Shown here one piece after another: positions 17,628-26,535 of a stretch of 64,000 bases of DNA. The first letter of the stretch is position 1. Each line of letters opens with the position of its first letter. This DNA is from Hahella sp. (GTDB lineage: Bacteria > Pseudomonadota > Gammaproteobacteria > Pseudomonadales > Oleiphilaceae), in the NCBI GenBank assembly GCA_028280065.1, contig JANQMN010000105.1:62001-126000 (forward strand). The letters run 5' to 3'. Made by a program: the position numbers and the translations under genes. Below the pieces are notes generated by a model. It saw only the letters and a program-made list of their open reading frames with translations, was not told the DNA's origin and searched no databases.

Positions 17628-18980
17628 TCATAAGGTATTGAGGTAGGCAACCAGGTCGTCAATCGCCTGCTCACTCTTCAGGATGGCCGCCATCATCGCC
17701 ATCTGCCTGCCATTAAAATCGTCGGGATGTCCGCCGCGAATGCCTTTCTTAAAGTTTTGAAGTTGCCGCTTCAAATACCAGTCCTGCTGACCGGCGAGCC
17801 GGGGGGCTTGCATAAAGAAATTGCCTTCGCCCCGATCTCCATGGCAACTGGCGCAGTTGACATAATAGTTTCGGCCCCGGTTTACGTTACCTGTGATCGT
17901 ATCGACGGCGGGCTTGTCCGGCAGGGTATCGATATAGGCCAGTACGTTCCGCATGGCTGTGTCATCGGCAAGAACTGCCGCCATGGGCGCCATTTGCCGG
18001 CCATAGATATCTTCTTTATGCGCGCCTCTGATTTTTTGCTTGTAGAGCTGTAACTGATGTTCCAGATACCACCCGGAAAGCCCGCTAAGCTTGGGTGAGT
18101 TGGTCAGTGCATTGCCTTCTCCTTCCATGCCATGGCAAGCGGCGCAGACAGCATAAAGCGACTGCCCGGTGTGGGGATCTCCTTTGACTACTATCTGCGT
18201 TTGGCTGAATGTCGGGTGGCTGTTCAGCCAGTTCTGATACTCTTGGGGGGTGTCGACCACCACCTGGCCGCGCATGGCGTGATGGGCCAATCCGCATAGT
18301 TCCTGGCATAGGATTTCATAAGTTCCGGCGCGGGTTGGAGTGAACCAGAAGTAGGACACCATGCCGGGAACCAAATCCATCTTCACCCGGAACTGCGGCA
18401 CCGCAAAGTTGTGCAATACGTCTAACGACCGAAGCAGCACCTTAACCGGTTTTCCCTCGGGTAAATGGACTTCGTTGCCGGCCACCAGAATATCGTCCTG
18501 ACCGGCAGGGTCCTGAGGGTTAATGCCAAACGGATTGCTTTCGCTGACAAGGTGGGTGGAAACATTACCCAGTTTGCCGTCCTGTCCCGGAAAACGATAA
18601 CTCCATCGCCACTGTTGAGCCAGAACTTCTATTTCTGCGGCTTCGTCGGGAACCTGGACAAAGTTAGCCCATACGATCAGTCCCGGCGCCAGCATGGCGG
18701 CAATACCAAGCGAAGTGCCTACGGTGAGCCAAATCTCGAGCTTTTTGTTTTCAGGTTCGTAGGCTGCCTTACGATTCTTGTTATAACGAAACTTATAGAT
18801 GGCATAGGCGACAAACAGGTTGACGGCTATAAAAACAACACCGGTTACCCACATGGTGATACTGATGGTGTCATCGATGGCGCTCCAGTTTGAAGCAATG
18901 GGCGTAAACCACCAGGGGCTGAGGAAATGAAATAAGACTGTCCCGACAACCAGCAGCAGGATAACGATAACTAATATCAT
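17628..18980 (-). CDS. ctaC: Cytochrome c oxidase subunit II with two cytochrome c domains
   Basis: A 450-residue fusion. Two N-terminal membrane segments, then the CuA cupredoxin domain with ligands His190, Cys225, Cys229, His233 and Met236 (CQELCGLAHHAM). Two class I cytochrome c domains follow, with haem sites CAACH (279-283) and CASCH (376-380); both have GRQMAPM or GRQMAMM methionine-ligand segments. The tethered haems take the place of a soluble cytochrome c. First gene of the oxidase operon. Confidence 0.95.
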   Translation of the reverse strand: MILVIVILLLVVGTVLFHFLSPWWFTPIASNWSAIDDTISITMWVTGVVFIAVNLFVAYAIYKFRYNKNRKAAYEPENKKLEIWLTVGTSLGIAAMLAPGLIVWANFVQVPDEAAEIEVLAQQWRWSYRFPGQDGKLGNVSTHLVSESNPFGINPQDPAGQDDILVAGNEVHLPEGKPVKVLLRSLDVLHNFAVPQFRVKMDLVPGMVSYFWFTPTRAGTYEILCQELCGLAHHAMRGQVVVDTPQEYQNWLNSHPTFSQTQIVVKGDPHTGQSLYAVCAACHGMEGEGNALTNSPKLSGLSGWYLEHQLQLYKQKIRGAHKEDIYGRQMAPMAAVLADDTAMRNVLAYIDTLPDKPAVDTITGNVNRGRNYYVNCASCHGDRGEGNFFMQAPRLAGQQDWYLKRQLQNFKKGIRGGHPDDFNGRQMAMMAAILKSEQAIDDLVAYLNTL

Positions 18981-19239
18981 GGGTCACAGGGCCTTTCTAA
19001 TAGGTATGGTTCCGTTCCACATTTATTTTTATAGGGACTACTTCCAAAACAGGAATAGCCGCCCCAATTGGCGCCAGGTAAACCTATAAATGCACAGCCG
19101 ACATGCCTGGATATACGGCTGTATAACAGCAGGGGTGTTTCACAAGCAGTCAAGGGGCGGTTACTTATCGGTGTAAATATTGCGAACGCCCGTTTATCTG
19201 ACTACTTAGCTTTCTGAACTCCGGATCTGGTGGAGTTCC

Positions 19240-19273
19240 TTCCACTACCGGCAACTTTCCACTATCGGCAACT
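19240..19273. repeat. 17-bp tandem duplication at a gene end
   Basis: TTCCACTACCGGCAACT is followed directly by TTCCACTATCGGCAACT (one mismatch). The second copy overlaps the stop codon of the minus-strand gene at 19272. The rest of the gap to 18980 (about 290 bases) holds only a 7-bp inverted repeat (ACAGCCG at 19094, CGGCTGT at 19116). Confidence 0.6.
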
Positions 19274-19844
19274 ATGGAAAAACTTTTCTGAAGGAGTGCC
19301 AGTTGTGTTGTGCCTGAATCCACAGGCTGGTCTGCGCTTTACCCGTGCCCGCGAAAGTTAGCTTGGGATGATGCTTCAGAACCTCATTGAGCGTCTGTTC
19401 CTGGCTGACCTCGACATCCACGAAAAACACGTGCTTACCTTCCTGCAGCGGCTGGTCGAATCTGACGAACTCTTGGTTAGGGGTTTGAATTCCGAATAAA
19501 CCGCCTTCCCATGTGCAAAATCCCAGAATTACGATGGCGAGAAATACAAAAGGCGTCCACCCGGCATAGGAAGCCAGACCTGTGAAGGAAACGATCAGTA
19601 ATAGCAGCGAGGATAGGACGATGCCGACCAGCGCGCCGAGTTCAGTGGAATGAACAATATCCTTTTTAAAGAGAGAAGGGACTTCATGCATATGATCATG
19701 TTTTTCAACATCCGCATCATTAAGACTCAACACATGGAACTGCTCATAATCTATGTTATGGGCTTCCAGTTCTTTCTCAGTCGCCTCTAACTCATCCAGA
19801 CTATCAGAAAGGAAATAGTGTCTGGAATAGTGTTTCAATTTCAT
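19272..19844 (-). CDS. Hypothetical membrane protein
   Basis: A 190-residue protein with an N-terminal alpha/beta segment (about 1-65), two transmembrane helices (about 72-93 and 98-116) and a C-terminal soluble part. The arrangement resembles stress-type membrane proteins in which a flanking ACT- or DUF1269-like domain surrounds a TM hairpin, but no family can be named. Start is supported by GGAGGATGGC. Between the oxidase operon and the sulfur-carrier operon, same strand. Confidence 0.6.
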   Translation of the reverse strand: MKLKHYSRHYFLSDSLDELEATEKELEAHNIDYEQFHVLSLNDADVEKHDHMHEVPSLFKKDIVHSTELGALVGIVLSSLLLLIVSFTGLASYAGWTPFVFLAIVILGFCTWEGGLFGIQTPNQEFVRFDQPLQEGKHVFFVDVEVSQEQTLNEVLKHHPKLTFAGTGKAQTSLWIQAQHNWHSFRKVFP

Positions 19845-20235
19845 GCCATCCTCCGGTTCTTTCGCGATTTGACTACTTCAAATAAACTCCTTTATTTCGG
19901 GGTCGTCATTCATTGTGTTTTTAGTAGTTTTAGGTGTATCAAACTAGAGTATAGCAGTGCTTTGAATAGCGCATGAACAATTTATGATCAGTTTGTTATA
20001 GGGGCTGAGTGTTTTTAGAACAATTCACAGTAAAAACCCGCCGGCAAGCTACACTTCGTTTGTCATCGAAGGCTCATGAACGCTACGGAACGCTGCCGAT
20101 GGAGCACACCAAATGTTTACTTTGTAGCCAATGCATGGCTTTTTCGCAAGCGTGGCTCTGATAATTTCTGTTTAGCCGTGCGGCAAATGGCGTAGAAGAT
20201 GGTGAGGATTTTGCCAACTCCATACGCAATTCGAG
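19845..20235. other. Intergenic region, 391 bases
   Basis: No gene is recognised. A 13-base direct repeat, ATTTTGCCAACTC, occurs at 20208-20220 and 20241-20253; the second copy is the end of the E1 fusion gene, so its last codons were duplicated just beyond its stop. The upper part, AT-rich, is the promoter side of the gene at 19844. Confidence 0.5.
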
Positions 20236-21657
20236 TCAATATTTTGCCAACTCAGGATCGATGACATCCGCCCAGGCCAGAATACCGCCTTTTAGATTAA
20301 ACACCGCTTCGTATCCCAACTGCTCGTACCTGGTACAGGCCTGGGCCGAGCGAACTCCGGATTTACAGTAGAATACCAGAGGTTGGTTCTTAGCAAGCTC
20401 CGGGGAATCTTCCAGAATAATGCCCAAGGGAATATGTTCACTGCCATCGATCGCGCATATTTCCCTTTCATAAAGCTCCCGGACGTCAATAAGCAGCAGG
20501 TTTTCCTGAGTGTCCAGGCGCTGTTTAAGTTGCTCCGGCGATAGCTCTTCTATGTTATCCGAAGCGGCGTTTGCATTGATGCCGCAGAACTGGTGGTAGT
20601 CCACCAGCTCTGTGACTGTCGGATTGTCTCCGCACAGACAACAGTGAGGATCCCGGCGGATTGCGACCTCGTGAAAACTCATGGCCAAGGCATCGTAGAG
20701 TATTAGACGGCCGCTGAGGGTTTCGCCGATACCGGCAATAATTTTGATGGCTTCCGTGCATTGGATGCTGGCAATCATTGCCGGGAGGATGCCCAATACG
20801 CCGCCTTCCGCACAGGAGGGAACCAGTCCAGGAGGCGGCGGTTCGGGATACATGCAACGGTAGCAGGGACCGTCCCCATGGTTGAATAGGGTCGCTTGGC
20901 CTTCGAAACGGAAAATACTCCCGTAGATGTTGGGTTTCTTCAACAGGACACAGGCGTCGTTGACCAGGTAGCGGGTTGGAAAGTTGTCGGTGCCGTCAAT
21001 GACGAGATCGAAATGGCGGATTATTTCGAGTGCATTTTCAGAGGTCAGGGCTGTTTCAAAACTTTCTATCCGGATATGGGGATTCAGTTGTTGCAGATGC
21101 TCGGCTGCGCAGACCGCCTTGGACTGCCCGATATCCTGAACGGTGAATAGTACCTGGCGCTGGAGATTGCTGTCTTCCACCAGATCGTGATCCACCACGC
21201 CAATCGTGCCGACGCCGGCGGCCGCCAGATACAGGCAGAGGGGTGAACCCAGCCCTCCTGCGCCTACGACCAGCACCCGGGCCGACTTCAACTTTTGCTG
21301 ACCTTCCATGCCGATTTCCGGCAGCATGATATGCCTGCTGTAGCGGCTTAGTTCCGAGGGTGTCAGTCGCGGCGGAGCATCCTCGCCACCGGCTATTGCC
21401 GGTACAATACGAATTTCATTTGCCTTGTCCAGCGGCGTTTCCAGTCCGCTGAGACTGCCGATATCCTGTTGGTCCAAAAACACTTTGACAAAGTTGCGGA
21501 GCGAATCGGTCTCGTCAAAAATTTGCTTTCCCAGGTCCGGATACTTTTCCACCACCCTGTGCAAGGCTTGATTAACCGTGCCGGCTTCGACTTCCACCTG
21601 GTTATTGTGGCCGGTAAAACGTCTCAGCGGCGAAGGAATTCTGACTTTGATTTTCAT
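20236..21657 (-). CDS. Fusion: CysO/ThiS-like sulfur carrier, MoeZ-type E1, rhodanese
   Basis: A 473-residue three-domain protein. Residues 1-91 are a beta-grasp sulfur carrier ending in RIVPAIAGG (Gly90-Gly91), very like the end of mycobacterial CysO. Residues 100-340 are an E1-like adenylyltransferase with GAGGLG (132-137), zinc Cys265/Cys268 and Cys339/Cys342, and Cys282 in PSCAEGGVLG. Residues about 375-470 are a rhodanese with Cys431 (CKSGVRS). The E1 adenylates the carrier C-terminus and the rhodanese supplies sulfur. Because the di-Gly is internal, it must be cut to be activated; the JAMM protease encoded 4 bases upstream is the obvious candidate. Confidence 0.88.
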   Translation of the reverse strand: MKIKVRIPSPLRRFTGHNNQVEVEAGTVNQALHRVVEKYPDLGKQIFDETDSLRNFVKVFLDQQDIGSLSGLETPLDKANEIRIVPAIAGGEDAPPRLTPSELSRYSRHIMLPEIGMEGQQKLKSARVLVVGAGGLGSPLCLYLAAAGVGTIGVVDHDLVEDSNLQRQVLFTVQDIGQSKAVCAAEHLQQLNPHIRIESFETALTSENALEIIRHFDLVIDGTDNFPTRYLVNDACVLLKKPNIYGSIFRFEGQATLFNHGDGPCYRCMYPEPPPPGLVPSCAEGGVLGILPAMIASIQCTEAIKIIAGIGETLSGRLILYDALAMSFHEVAIRRDPHCCLCGDNPTVTELVDYHQFCGINANAASDNIEELSPEQLKQRLDTQENLLLIDVRELYEREICAIDGSEHIPLGIILEDSPELAKNQPLVFYCKSGVRSAQACTRYEQLGYEAVFNLKGGILAWADVIDPELAKY

Positions 21658-21661
21658 GATG

Positions 21662-22087
21662 CTAACCTCTTATCTGAATTTCTTCCCGATCAAATCGGGT
21701 TCGGTCTTCAGTAAGCCGCCATGAACGGTACCTTTGGGCTTTGCCGCCGTTTACGCTGACAATGACATAGCTGATATTGGGCCATGCGTGTAACCGGTCG
21801 AATTCTGACGGCTCGTCGGGATGATCCGGATGCGAGTGGACAATACCGATAATGGCAAGCCCCTGCTTATCGGCGCTGTCCTCAGCGTCGAGATAAGCCT
21901 GCGGGTCAATCAGGAATCGGCGCTGACGGTTTTCCCGATGCTGATTGGCTAGCGGCAGATAGTCACTGCCATTGACGGCATTATCACTTTGGTCGCCGAT
22001 AATCAGACCGCAGCATTCGCACGGGTAAGCTGCTTCCGCACTTTGGATTATTTGCCGGACTATGGATTCCTTGAGCCGAATGATCAT
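21662..22087 (-). CDS. mec: JAMM metalloprotease, Mec type
   Basis: A 141-residue JAB1/MPN domain protein with the full zinc motif: Glu24, then HSH at 84-86, Ser94 and Asp97 (HxHx7Sx2D). In Mycobacterium, Mec cleaves the CysO-cysteine adduct to release cysteine. ATG at 22087 is chosen because it gives an ATGA overlap with the cysM stop. It lies between the synthase and the carrier-E1 fusion, so it could both release cysteine from the carrier and cut the carrier from the E1; the second role is inference. Confidence 0.88.
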   Translation of the reverse strand: MIIRLKESIVRQIIQSAEAAYPCECCGLIIGDQSDNAVNGSDYLPLANQHRENRQRRFLIDPQAYLDAEDSADKQGLAIIGIVHSHPDHPDEPSEFDRLHAWPNISYVIVSVNGGKAQRYRSWRLTEDRTRFDREEIQIRG

Positions 22088-23007
22088 GTTGTTCCGGGCG
22101 CGTTTTTCCATAACCCCGCACTGAAGTAACGTTCACCGAGGTCGCACATCAATGTCACTACGGCGCCGTAAGTCAGCTCTTTCATCACCCGTTGACATCC
22201 AGCCATATACGCCCCTGAAGACAGGCCGACGAAGAAACCGCTTTTTGCCAGCCGGTTGCACCAGGTTTTCGCCTCATTCGCGCTGACGTCGATCCACGCG
22301 TCAATCAGGTCTTCTTGGAGGATCGCGGGCACGATATCTTCTTTTTCTCCCAGGGGTTTCAAGCCTTCAATACCAGGCCAACGCTCGGGTCGAACCGCGA
22401 TCACCCGGATGCTGTCACTATGTTCCTTGAGCCGCAGACTGATGCCGGTAATCGAGCCGCCGGTACCGACACCGCATACGAAGTGGGTAATTGCTTCGGG
22501 TGCCTGCTCAAGTATCTCTCCGGCGGTGCCGTGATAATGCGACAAGACATTGAGTTGGTTGCTGTACTGATCGCAGAAAAAGTACTTGTCTGGGTGCGCG
22601 CGATAAAGCGATCTGACATGGCGCATCGCTTCGTCGTAACCTTCCGACGGATCTGTCTCGATCAGTTCTGCGCCATGGGCAATGAGACGTTGTTTTCTTT
22701 CATCGCTGGCATTGCCGGGGACGACTATCTGGGCGCGGTAGCCTAACGCGGCGGCTATCATCGCATACGATATTCCGGCGTTGCCGCTACTGGAATCGAG
22801 AACGATTTTATCCTTGGTCAGCTCACCTTTTTGCATGGCATGGGTCAGCATGGCTTTCACCGGGCGATCTTTTAGCGAGCCACCGGGATTTTTCCACTCG
22901 GCTTTGGCATATAGATGCACCCGGTCGGGCTGTGGGCTTAGATAGCTCAAGTCGACTAATGGTGTTTTACCGATCAGATCGATTAGACCCATGGCACAAC
23001 CTGCCAT
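22084..23007 (-). CDS. cysM: PLP-dependent cysteine synthase, CysM type
   Basis: A 307-residue fold-type II PLP enzyme. Schiff-base Lys46 in GGSLKDRP, substrate loop SSSGNAGIS, PLP phosphate loop GVGTGGSITG. The region corresponding to the O-acetylserine sulfhydrylase motif GPHKIQGIG is instead PGIEGLKPLGEK, closer to the CysO-dependent, O-phosphoserine-using enzyme of actinobacteria. It is expected to make cysteine on the carrier thiocarboxylate. A second ATG 15 bases downstream (22992) is also possible as start. First gene of the three-gene operon. Confidence 0.86.
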   Translation of the reverse strand: MAGCAMGLIDLIGKTPLVDLSYLSPQPDRVHLYAKAEWKNPGGSLKDRPVKAMLTHAMQKGELTKDKIVLDSSSGNAGISYAMIAAALGYRAQIVVPGNASDERKQRLIAHGAELIETDPSEGYDEAMRHVRSLYRAHPDKYFFCDQYSNQLNVLSHYHGTAGEILEQAPEAITHFVCGVGTGGSITGISLRLKEHSDSIRVIAVRPERWPGIEGLKPLGEKEDIVPAILQEDLIDAWIDVSANEAKTWCNRLAKSGFFVGLSSGAYMAGCQRVMKELTYGAVVTLMCDLGERYFSAGLWKNAPGTT

Positions 23008-23350
23008 GTTGATTAAAAAATGAACAGTCTTACTTTAGGACGATCATTACAAGATGGCAAGAAGCGAACGAGTAAACCTTCCGGAAATCCGGAGTTTGCC
23101 ATCACTGTAAAAGGAGCTTGGAGTAAATGGCGTAGTTTTCAGACCAACTTCTTCTATCCATATGGCGAAGAAATCGTACGAAGAATGTTTTTAATTCGAA
23201 CCGGTTGGCTAAAATAACAGTGAATACTGCTCCTCAATTGGCCAGCCGGCAATCAAGAATCTAATATTAAAGCGTTTATCCGCTGACCCGGATCAGCCGG
23301 GCAGTATAATTCGACAACACGCCATTGATTAGAAGACCAGGAGGGTCGCA
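23008..23350. other. Intergenic region, 343 bases
   Basis: Divergent promoter region between cysM and the binding-protein gene at 23351. A 65-codon open frame (23020-23217, plus) has no ribosome site or recognisable domain and is not called. Nothing else seen. Confidence 0.5.
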
Positions 23351-24142
23351 ATGAGAAATTGTTTAGCATCTATCATCGTATTCTATCTCAGTGTTTCTCA
23401 ATGCTTCGCCGCTGCCGGAATTCAGTCTCCAATAAGAGTTTGCGACGATATTGCGGAGTGGCCTCCATTTATCTACAAAGATCGTAATTCCCGGTCCACA
23501 AAAACCATTGTCAAGGGACTATCCGTCGACGTTATCAAGGACATTCTCAGCACTCAAGAACTTAAGATGGATTTGGAATTGTTGCCCTGGAAACGCTGTC
23601 TGAGCGAACTGGAGCGCGGGCATTTGTACGATATGCTGCTCAACGCCAGCTACAGTCAGGAACGTGCAGAAAAGTATCTGTTTTCAATAGCCTATTATAC
23701 GGTTACACCGCACTATTTTTATTCTAAAAAGCATTATCCGAACGGCCTGAACATCCTGGCTAAGGAAAATCTGAGCCAATATAGGGTTGGTGGTATGCTG
23801 GGGTATAACTATAGCTATTGGGGATTGCAGGAAGCGGATGTAGAAACCAGTGGAATTTACAGCTTCGAAGTCCTTATCAGCAGACTGCATCATGGAACCA
23901 TTGATCTGTTTGTTGAAAATTATGAGGTTATCGCCGGTTTTTCCAAAGTGGGACGTCCCCTTCTGGTCGATAAAAACCTTCATTATGAGCGGGTTCCGGA
24001 TATGGAGCCAACTCCTTTTTATATGATGTTCTCACGCACTCCCAGAGGAGAAGCCTTGCGTAAGCTGGTAAATACCGGTTTGCAGGATTGGAAAGATTCA
24101 GGGCGTTTAAAGAAACTGGTTGAAGCAAGCTTAATGCCCTAA
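23351..24142 (+). CDS. Orphan periplasmic binding protein (SBP_bac_3 type)
   Basis: A 263-residue protein with signal peptide (cleaved near CFAAA) and the family 3 amino-acid-binding fold: start IRVCDDIAEWPPF, helix GLSVDVIKDIL, then WKRCLSELERGHLYDMLLNAS. The C-terminal part ends LRKLVNTGLQDWKDSGRLKK, as is usual. No permease or ATPase gene is nearby. Such orphans occur widely in gammaproteobacteria and their ligands are mostly unknown. Good ribosome site AGGAGGGTCGC. Confidence 0.85.
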   Translation: MRNCLASIIVFYLSVSQCFAAAGIQSPIRVCDDIAEWPPFIYKDRNSRSTKTIVKGLSVDVIKDILSTQELKMDLELLPWKRCLSELERGHLYDMLLNASYSQERAEKYLFSIAYYTVTPHYFYSKKHYPNGLNILAKENLSQYRVGGMLGYNYSYWGLQEADVETSGIYSFEVLISRLHHGTIDLFVENYEVIAGFSKVGRPLLVDKNLHYERVPDMEPTPFYMMFSRTPRGEALRKLVNTGLQDWKDSGRLKKLVEASLMP

Positions 24143-24279
24143 ATGGTAAATCGACTACACTAGGGTGGAAAGCGACAACCTGTTCAGATTAATACTACGT
24201 AATCCACTACCTGTGAAGCACGAAAACTAATGCAAGTCAAAAACACCTGGATTAAGTAATATAACGCACGTTGCTGGTG

Positions 24280-24315
24280 TTGACTTTCTAAATGTAGAAA
24301 TAATATACGTATAAT
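24280..24315 (+). promoter_or_regulatory. Candidate promoter and operator of the bacteriohemerythrin gene
   Basis: A perfect TATAAT lies at 24310-24315, 43 bases before the chosen ATG. Upstream is an inverted repeat TTTCTA-AATG-TAGAAA (24285-24300) next to TTGACT (24280). Spacing of TTGACT to TATAAT is too long for a normal promoter, so the repeat may be an operator replacing a -35 element. Confidence 0.35.
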
Positions 24316-24358
24316 TACCAATATAGATCGTAAATTGCGCAATTGCATGGAGAAGGAT

Positions 24359-24781
24359 ATGCAAAAGGTAATTATCTGGCGTAAGGAGCTAAGTGTCGAT
24401 CACAACGACCTGGATAAGCAGCACAAACAGATATTCAGTTTGGTAAACTGGATTGCCGTCGGCATTGATAATAATCCCTCAGGAGTTGGGGCGATGTTGG
24501 ATAAGTTGATCCAATACACGGAAGACCATTTCGAGTACGAGATGTCGCTTTTTCGATCAGCAGGCTATCCGGAAAGCATTGGTCACGATGCAGAGCATCA
24601 GGAATTCCTGGATGAAATCCAAAGAATGCGGGCCAAGCTTACGAATTCCGATCACTTGAATCTGGAAAATTTCGGACGCTATCTCCGGCTTTGGATAGTC
24701 AAGCATTGTCGATCCGACAAGCAAGCGGTTGCATGGATCAATAAAGAAACCTCCCCTGAAGCGACTTCTTCCTGTCCATAG
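24359..24781 (+). CDS. Bacteriohemerythrin
   Basis: A 140-residue four-helix diiron O2-binding protein. Ligands seen: His22, His57 and Glu61 (HFEYE), His76 and His80 (HDAEH), His116 and Asp120 (HCRSD). In the standard protein the last pair is spaced HxxxxD; here it is HxxxD, one residue short, which may alter the metal site. ATG at 24359 is chosen because GGAG lies 6 bases before it. It would bind O2, or possibly NO, in the cytoplasm. Confidence 0.88.
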   Translation: MQKVIIWRKELSVDHNDLDKQHKQIFSLVNWIAVGIDNNPSGVGAMLDKLIQYTEDHFEYEMSLFRSAGYPESIGHDAEHQEFLDEIQRMRAKLTNSDHLNLENFGRYLRLWIVKHCRSDKQAVAWINKETSPEATSSCP

Positions 24782-24806
24782 AACTTGCCACAGGCATTAG
24801 TTACCT

Positions 24807-24831
24807 GCCCTTTTCACATACGGAAAAGGGC
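24807..24831 (+). terminator. Hairpin between convergent genes
   Basis: GCCCTTTTC and GAAAAGGGC form a perfect 9-bp stem with a 7-base loop, between the bacteriohemerythrin stop and the end of the opposing reductase gene. Without a long T tract after it on either strand, it is a probable bidirectional terminator. Confidence 0.6.
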
Positions 24832-24858
24832 TGATGTCAGTAAGTCACTGGCACAAAG

Positions 24859-26517
24859 TTACTTTAATATTCCTTGAAATAGCGAATAGGTGTAATAACC
24901 GCCGGATAAGTTCTTGCAGTTAAATCCGGCATTTTTGAGCATCCGGTAGGCAACGTAACCACGTAGACCCACTTCGCAAAACACTACGATGTCCTTGTCT
25001 TTGGGCAATAGGTCAAGTTTGTGGCGAAGATGTCCTACCGGGATGTTCCAAGCATCTTCAATGGTGCCGAGTTCACCGATTTCTTCAGGATTGCGAACAT
25101 CGATCAATTGCATATTCTGTGAACAGGTTCTGACCCGTTCGGCATGGCAGATATGCTGGTCGCCGCGCACCACATTGCTTGCGACGAATCCGGCCTGATT
25201 GATCACATCCTTGGCGGAACCATAGGGCGGGGCGTAACAAAGTTCCTGCTCTTCCAAATCAAAAACCGTAGTACCGCCACGGATAGCCATTGCCAGTATA
25301 TCGATACGCTTGTCCACGCCTTTCTGTCCGACCGCTTGGGCACCTAGAATTGTGCCATTTTCCGGATCGAAGAGCAGTTTCAAGCTGACCCTGGTCGCGC
25401 CGGGATAATAACCTGCATGGTCACCCGGGTGGACATAAATTTTTTCATAGGTTCTACCTGTCTGTACGAGCTGCTTTTCGTTGAGTCCGGTTGCCGCGGC
25501 GTCCAGATCGAATACTTTACAGATCCCCGTGCCTAGAGAGTCCTTGTAACGGCTATCGCGGTCGAAAATCTGGTCGGCGGCGATTCGCCCCTGGCGGTTG
25601 GCGGGTCCTGCGAGCGGGATGATGGCAGGATCTTGGCTAACAAAATTTTTTACTTCTATCGCGTCACCTACCGCATAAATAGAAGGGTTCGACGTCTGCA
25701 TTTTAGCGTCTACCACAATGCCGCCCTTCGCACCTATCGCGAGGCCGGCCTGCTTTGCCAACGCCACGTTCGGTTTGACGCCGATCGCCATGACGACCAT
25801 ATCGACAGCCAACTTTCTGTTGTCGTTTAACTGGAGGCTCAGACCTTCTGTGATTTCTTCAATGCCCGTGAGTGAAGTTTTAAGATGCAGCTCGACGCCC
25901 TGTTTACGCAGCTCCAAATGCAGGGGGGTGGCCATTTCAGGATCTATGCTGCCCATGACCTGATTCGACAACTCAATCAAATGAGTCTCCAGGCCCCGAT
26001 CAATCATTGCTTCAGCGACTTCCAGGCCGATATAGCCGCCGCCGATGACCGCCACTCGCTTGGGCAACTGTTGTTCAATACAGTGGATAATTCGGTCCAT
26101 ATCCGGGATATTGCGCAGGGCAAATACCCTGGCATGGTTTGCACCGGGAATAGCGGGCACGATAGGGCTGGCACCCGGACTAAGGATCAGGTGCGTATAG
26201 CTTTCCTGGTACTCGTGACCTGTTTGCAGGTCACGCACCTTGACCTTCTTAATATCCGGATGAATCGCAATGACTTCTGTTTCCGTGCGGATGTCCAGAT
26301 TGAATCTGGCCCGCATGGATTCCGGCGTCTGCACCAAAAGCGCGTTTCTGTCCTGAATTTTACCGCCGATGTGGTAAGGCAAACCACAGTTGGCAAAGGA
26401 GATGAAGCGGTCTTTTTCGAAGACGATAATCTCGGATTCTTCGCATAAACGCCGGGCTCTCGCGGCAGCAGAAGCGCCTCCGGCTACACCGCCCACAATT
26501 ATAACTTTCTTGGCCAT
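24859..26517 (-). CDS. CoA-disulfide/persulfide reductase with C-terminal rhodanese
   Basis: A 552-residue flavoprotein. FAD site GGVAGGASAAARAR at the N-terminus, redox Cys44 in FANCGLPY (CoADR family), NAD(P)H site GGGYIGLE, then the dimerisation domain. Residues about 465-552 are a rhodanese with Cys514 (CEVGLR). CoADR-rhodanese proteins reduce CoA persulfides or disulfides using NAD(P)H. An AT-rich inverted repeat lies 19 bases upstream of the start. Neighbouring genes also deal with thiols. Confidence 0.92.
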   Translation of the reverse strand: MAKKVIIVGGVAGGASAAARARRLCEESEIIVFEKDRFISFANCGLPYHIGGKIQDRNALLVQTPESMRARFNLDIRTETEVIAIHPDIKKVKVRDLQTGHEYQESYTHLILSPGASPIVPAIPGANHARVFALRNIPDMDRIIHCIEQQLPKRVAVIGGGYIGLEVAEAMIDRGLETHLIELSNQVMGSIDPEMATPLHLELRKQGVELHLKTSLTGIEEITEGLSLQLNDNRKLAVDMVVMAIGVKPNVALAKQAGLAIGAKGGIVVDAKMQTSNPSIYAVGDAIEVKNFVSQDPAIIPLAGPANRQGRIAADQIFDRDSRYKDSLGTGICKVFDLDAAATGLNEKQLVQTGRTYEKIYVHPGDHAGYYPGATRVSLKLLFDPENGTILGAQAVGQKGVDKRIDILAMAIRGGTTVFDLEEQELCYAPPYGSAKDVINQAGFVASNVVRGDQHICHAERVRTCSQNMQLIDVRNPEEIGELGTIEDAWNIPVGHLRHKLDLLPKDKDIVVFCEVGLRGYVAYRMLKNAGFNCKNLSGGYYTYSLFQGILK

Positions 26518-26535
26518 GGATAACTTCCGTTAAGG

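Noticed and set aside
20208-20253. Direct repeat ATTTTGCCAACTC as an attachment-site duplication
   Set aside because: Copies are only 33 bases apart with no integrase or element between, so a local duplication is simpler.
23020-23217. 65-codon open frame, plus strand
   Set aside because: No ribosome site, no domain, lies in the divergent promoter region of cysM.
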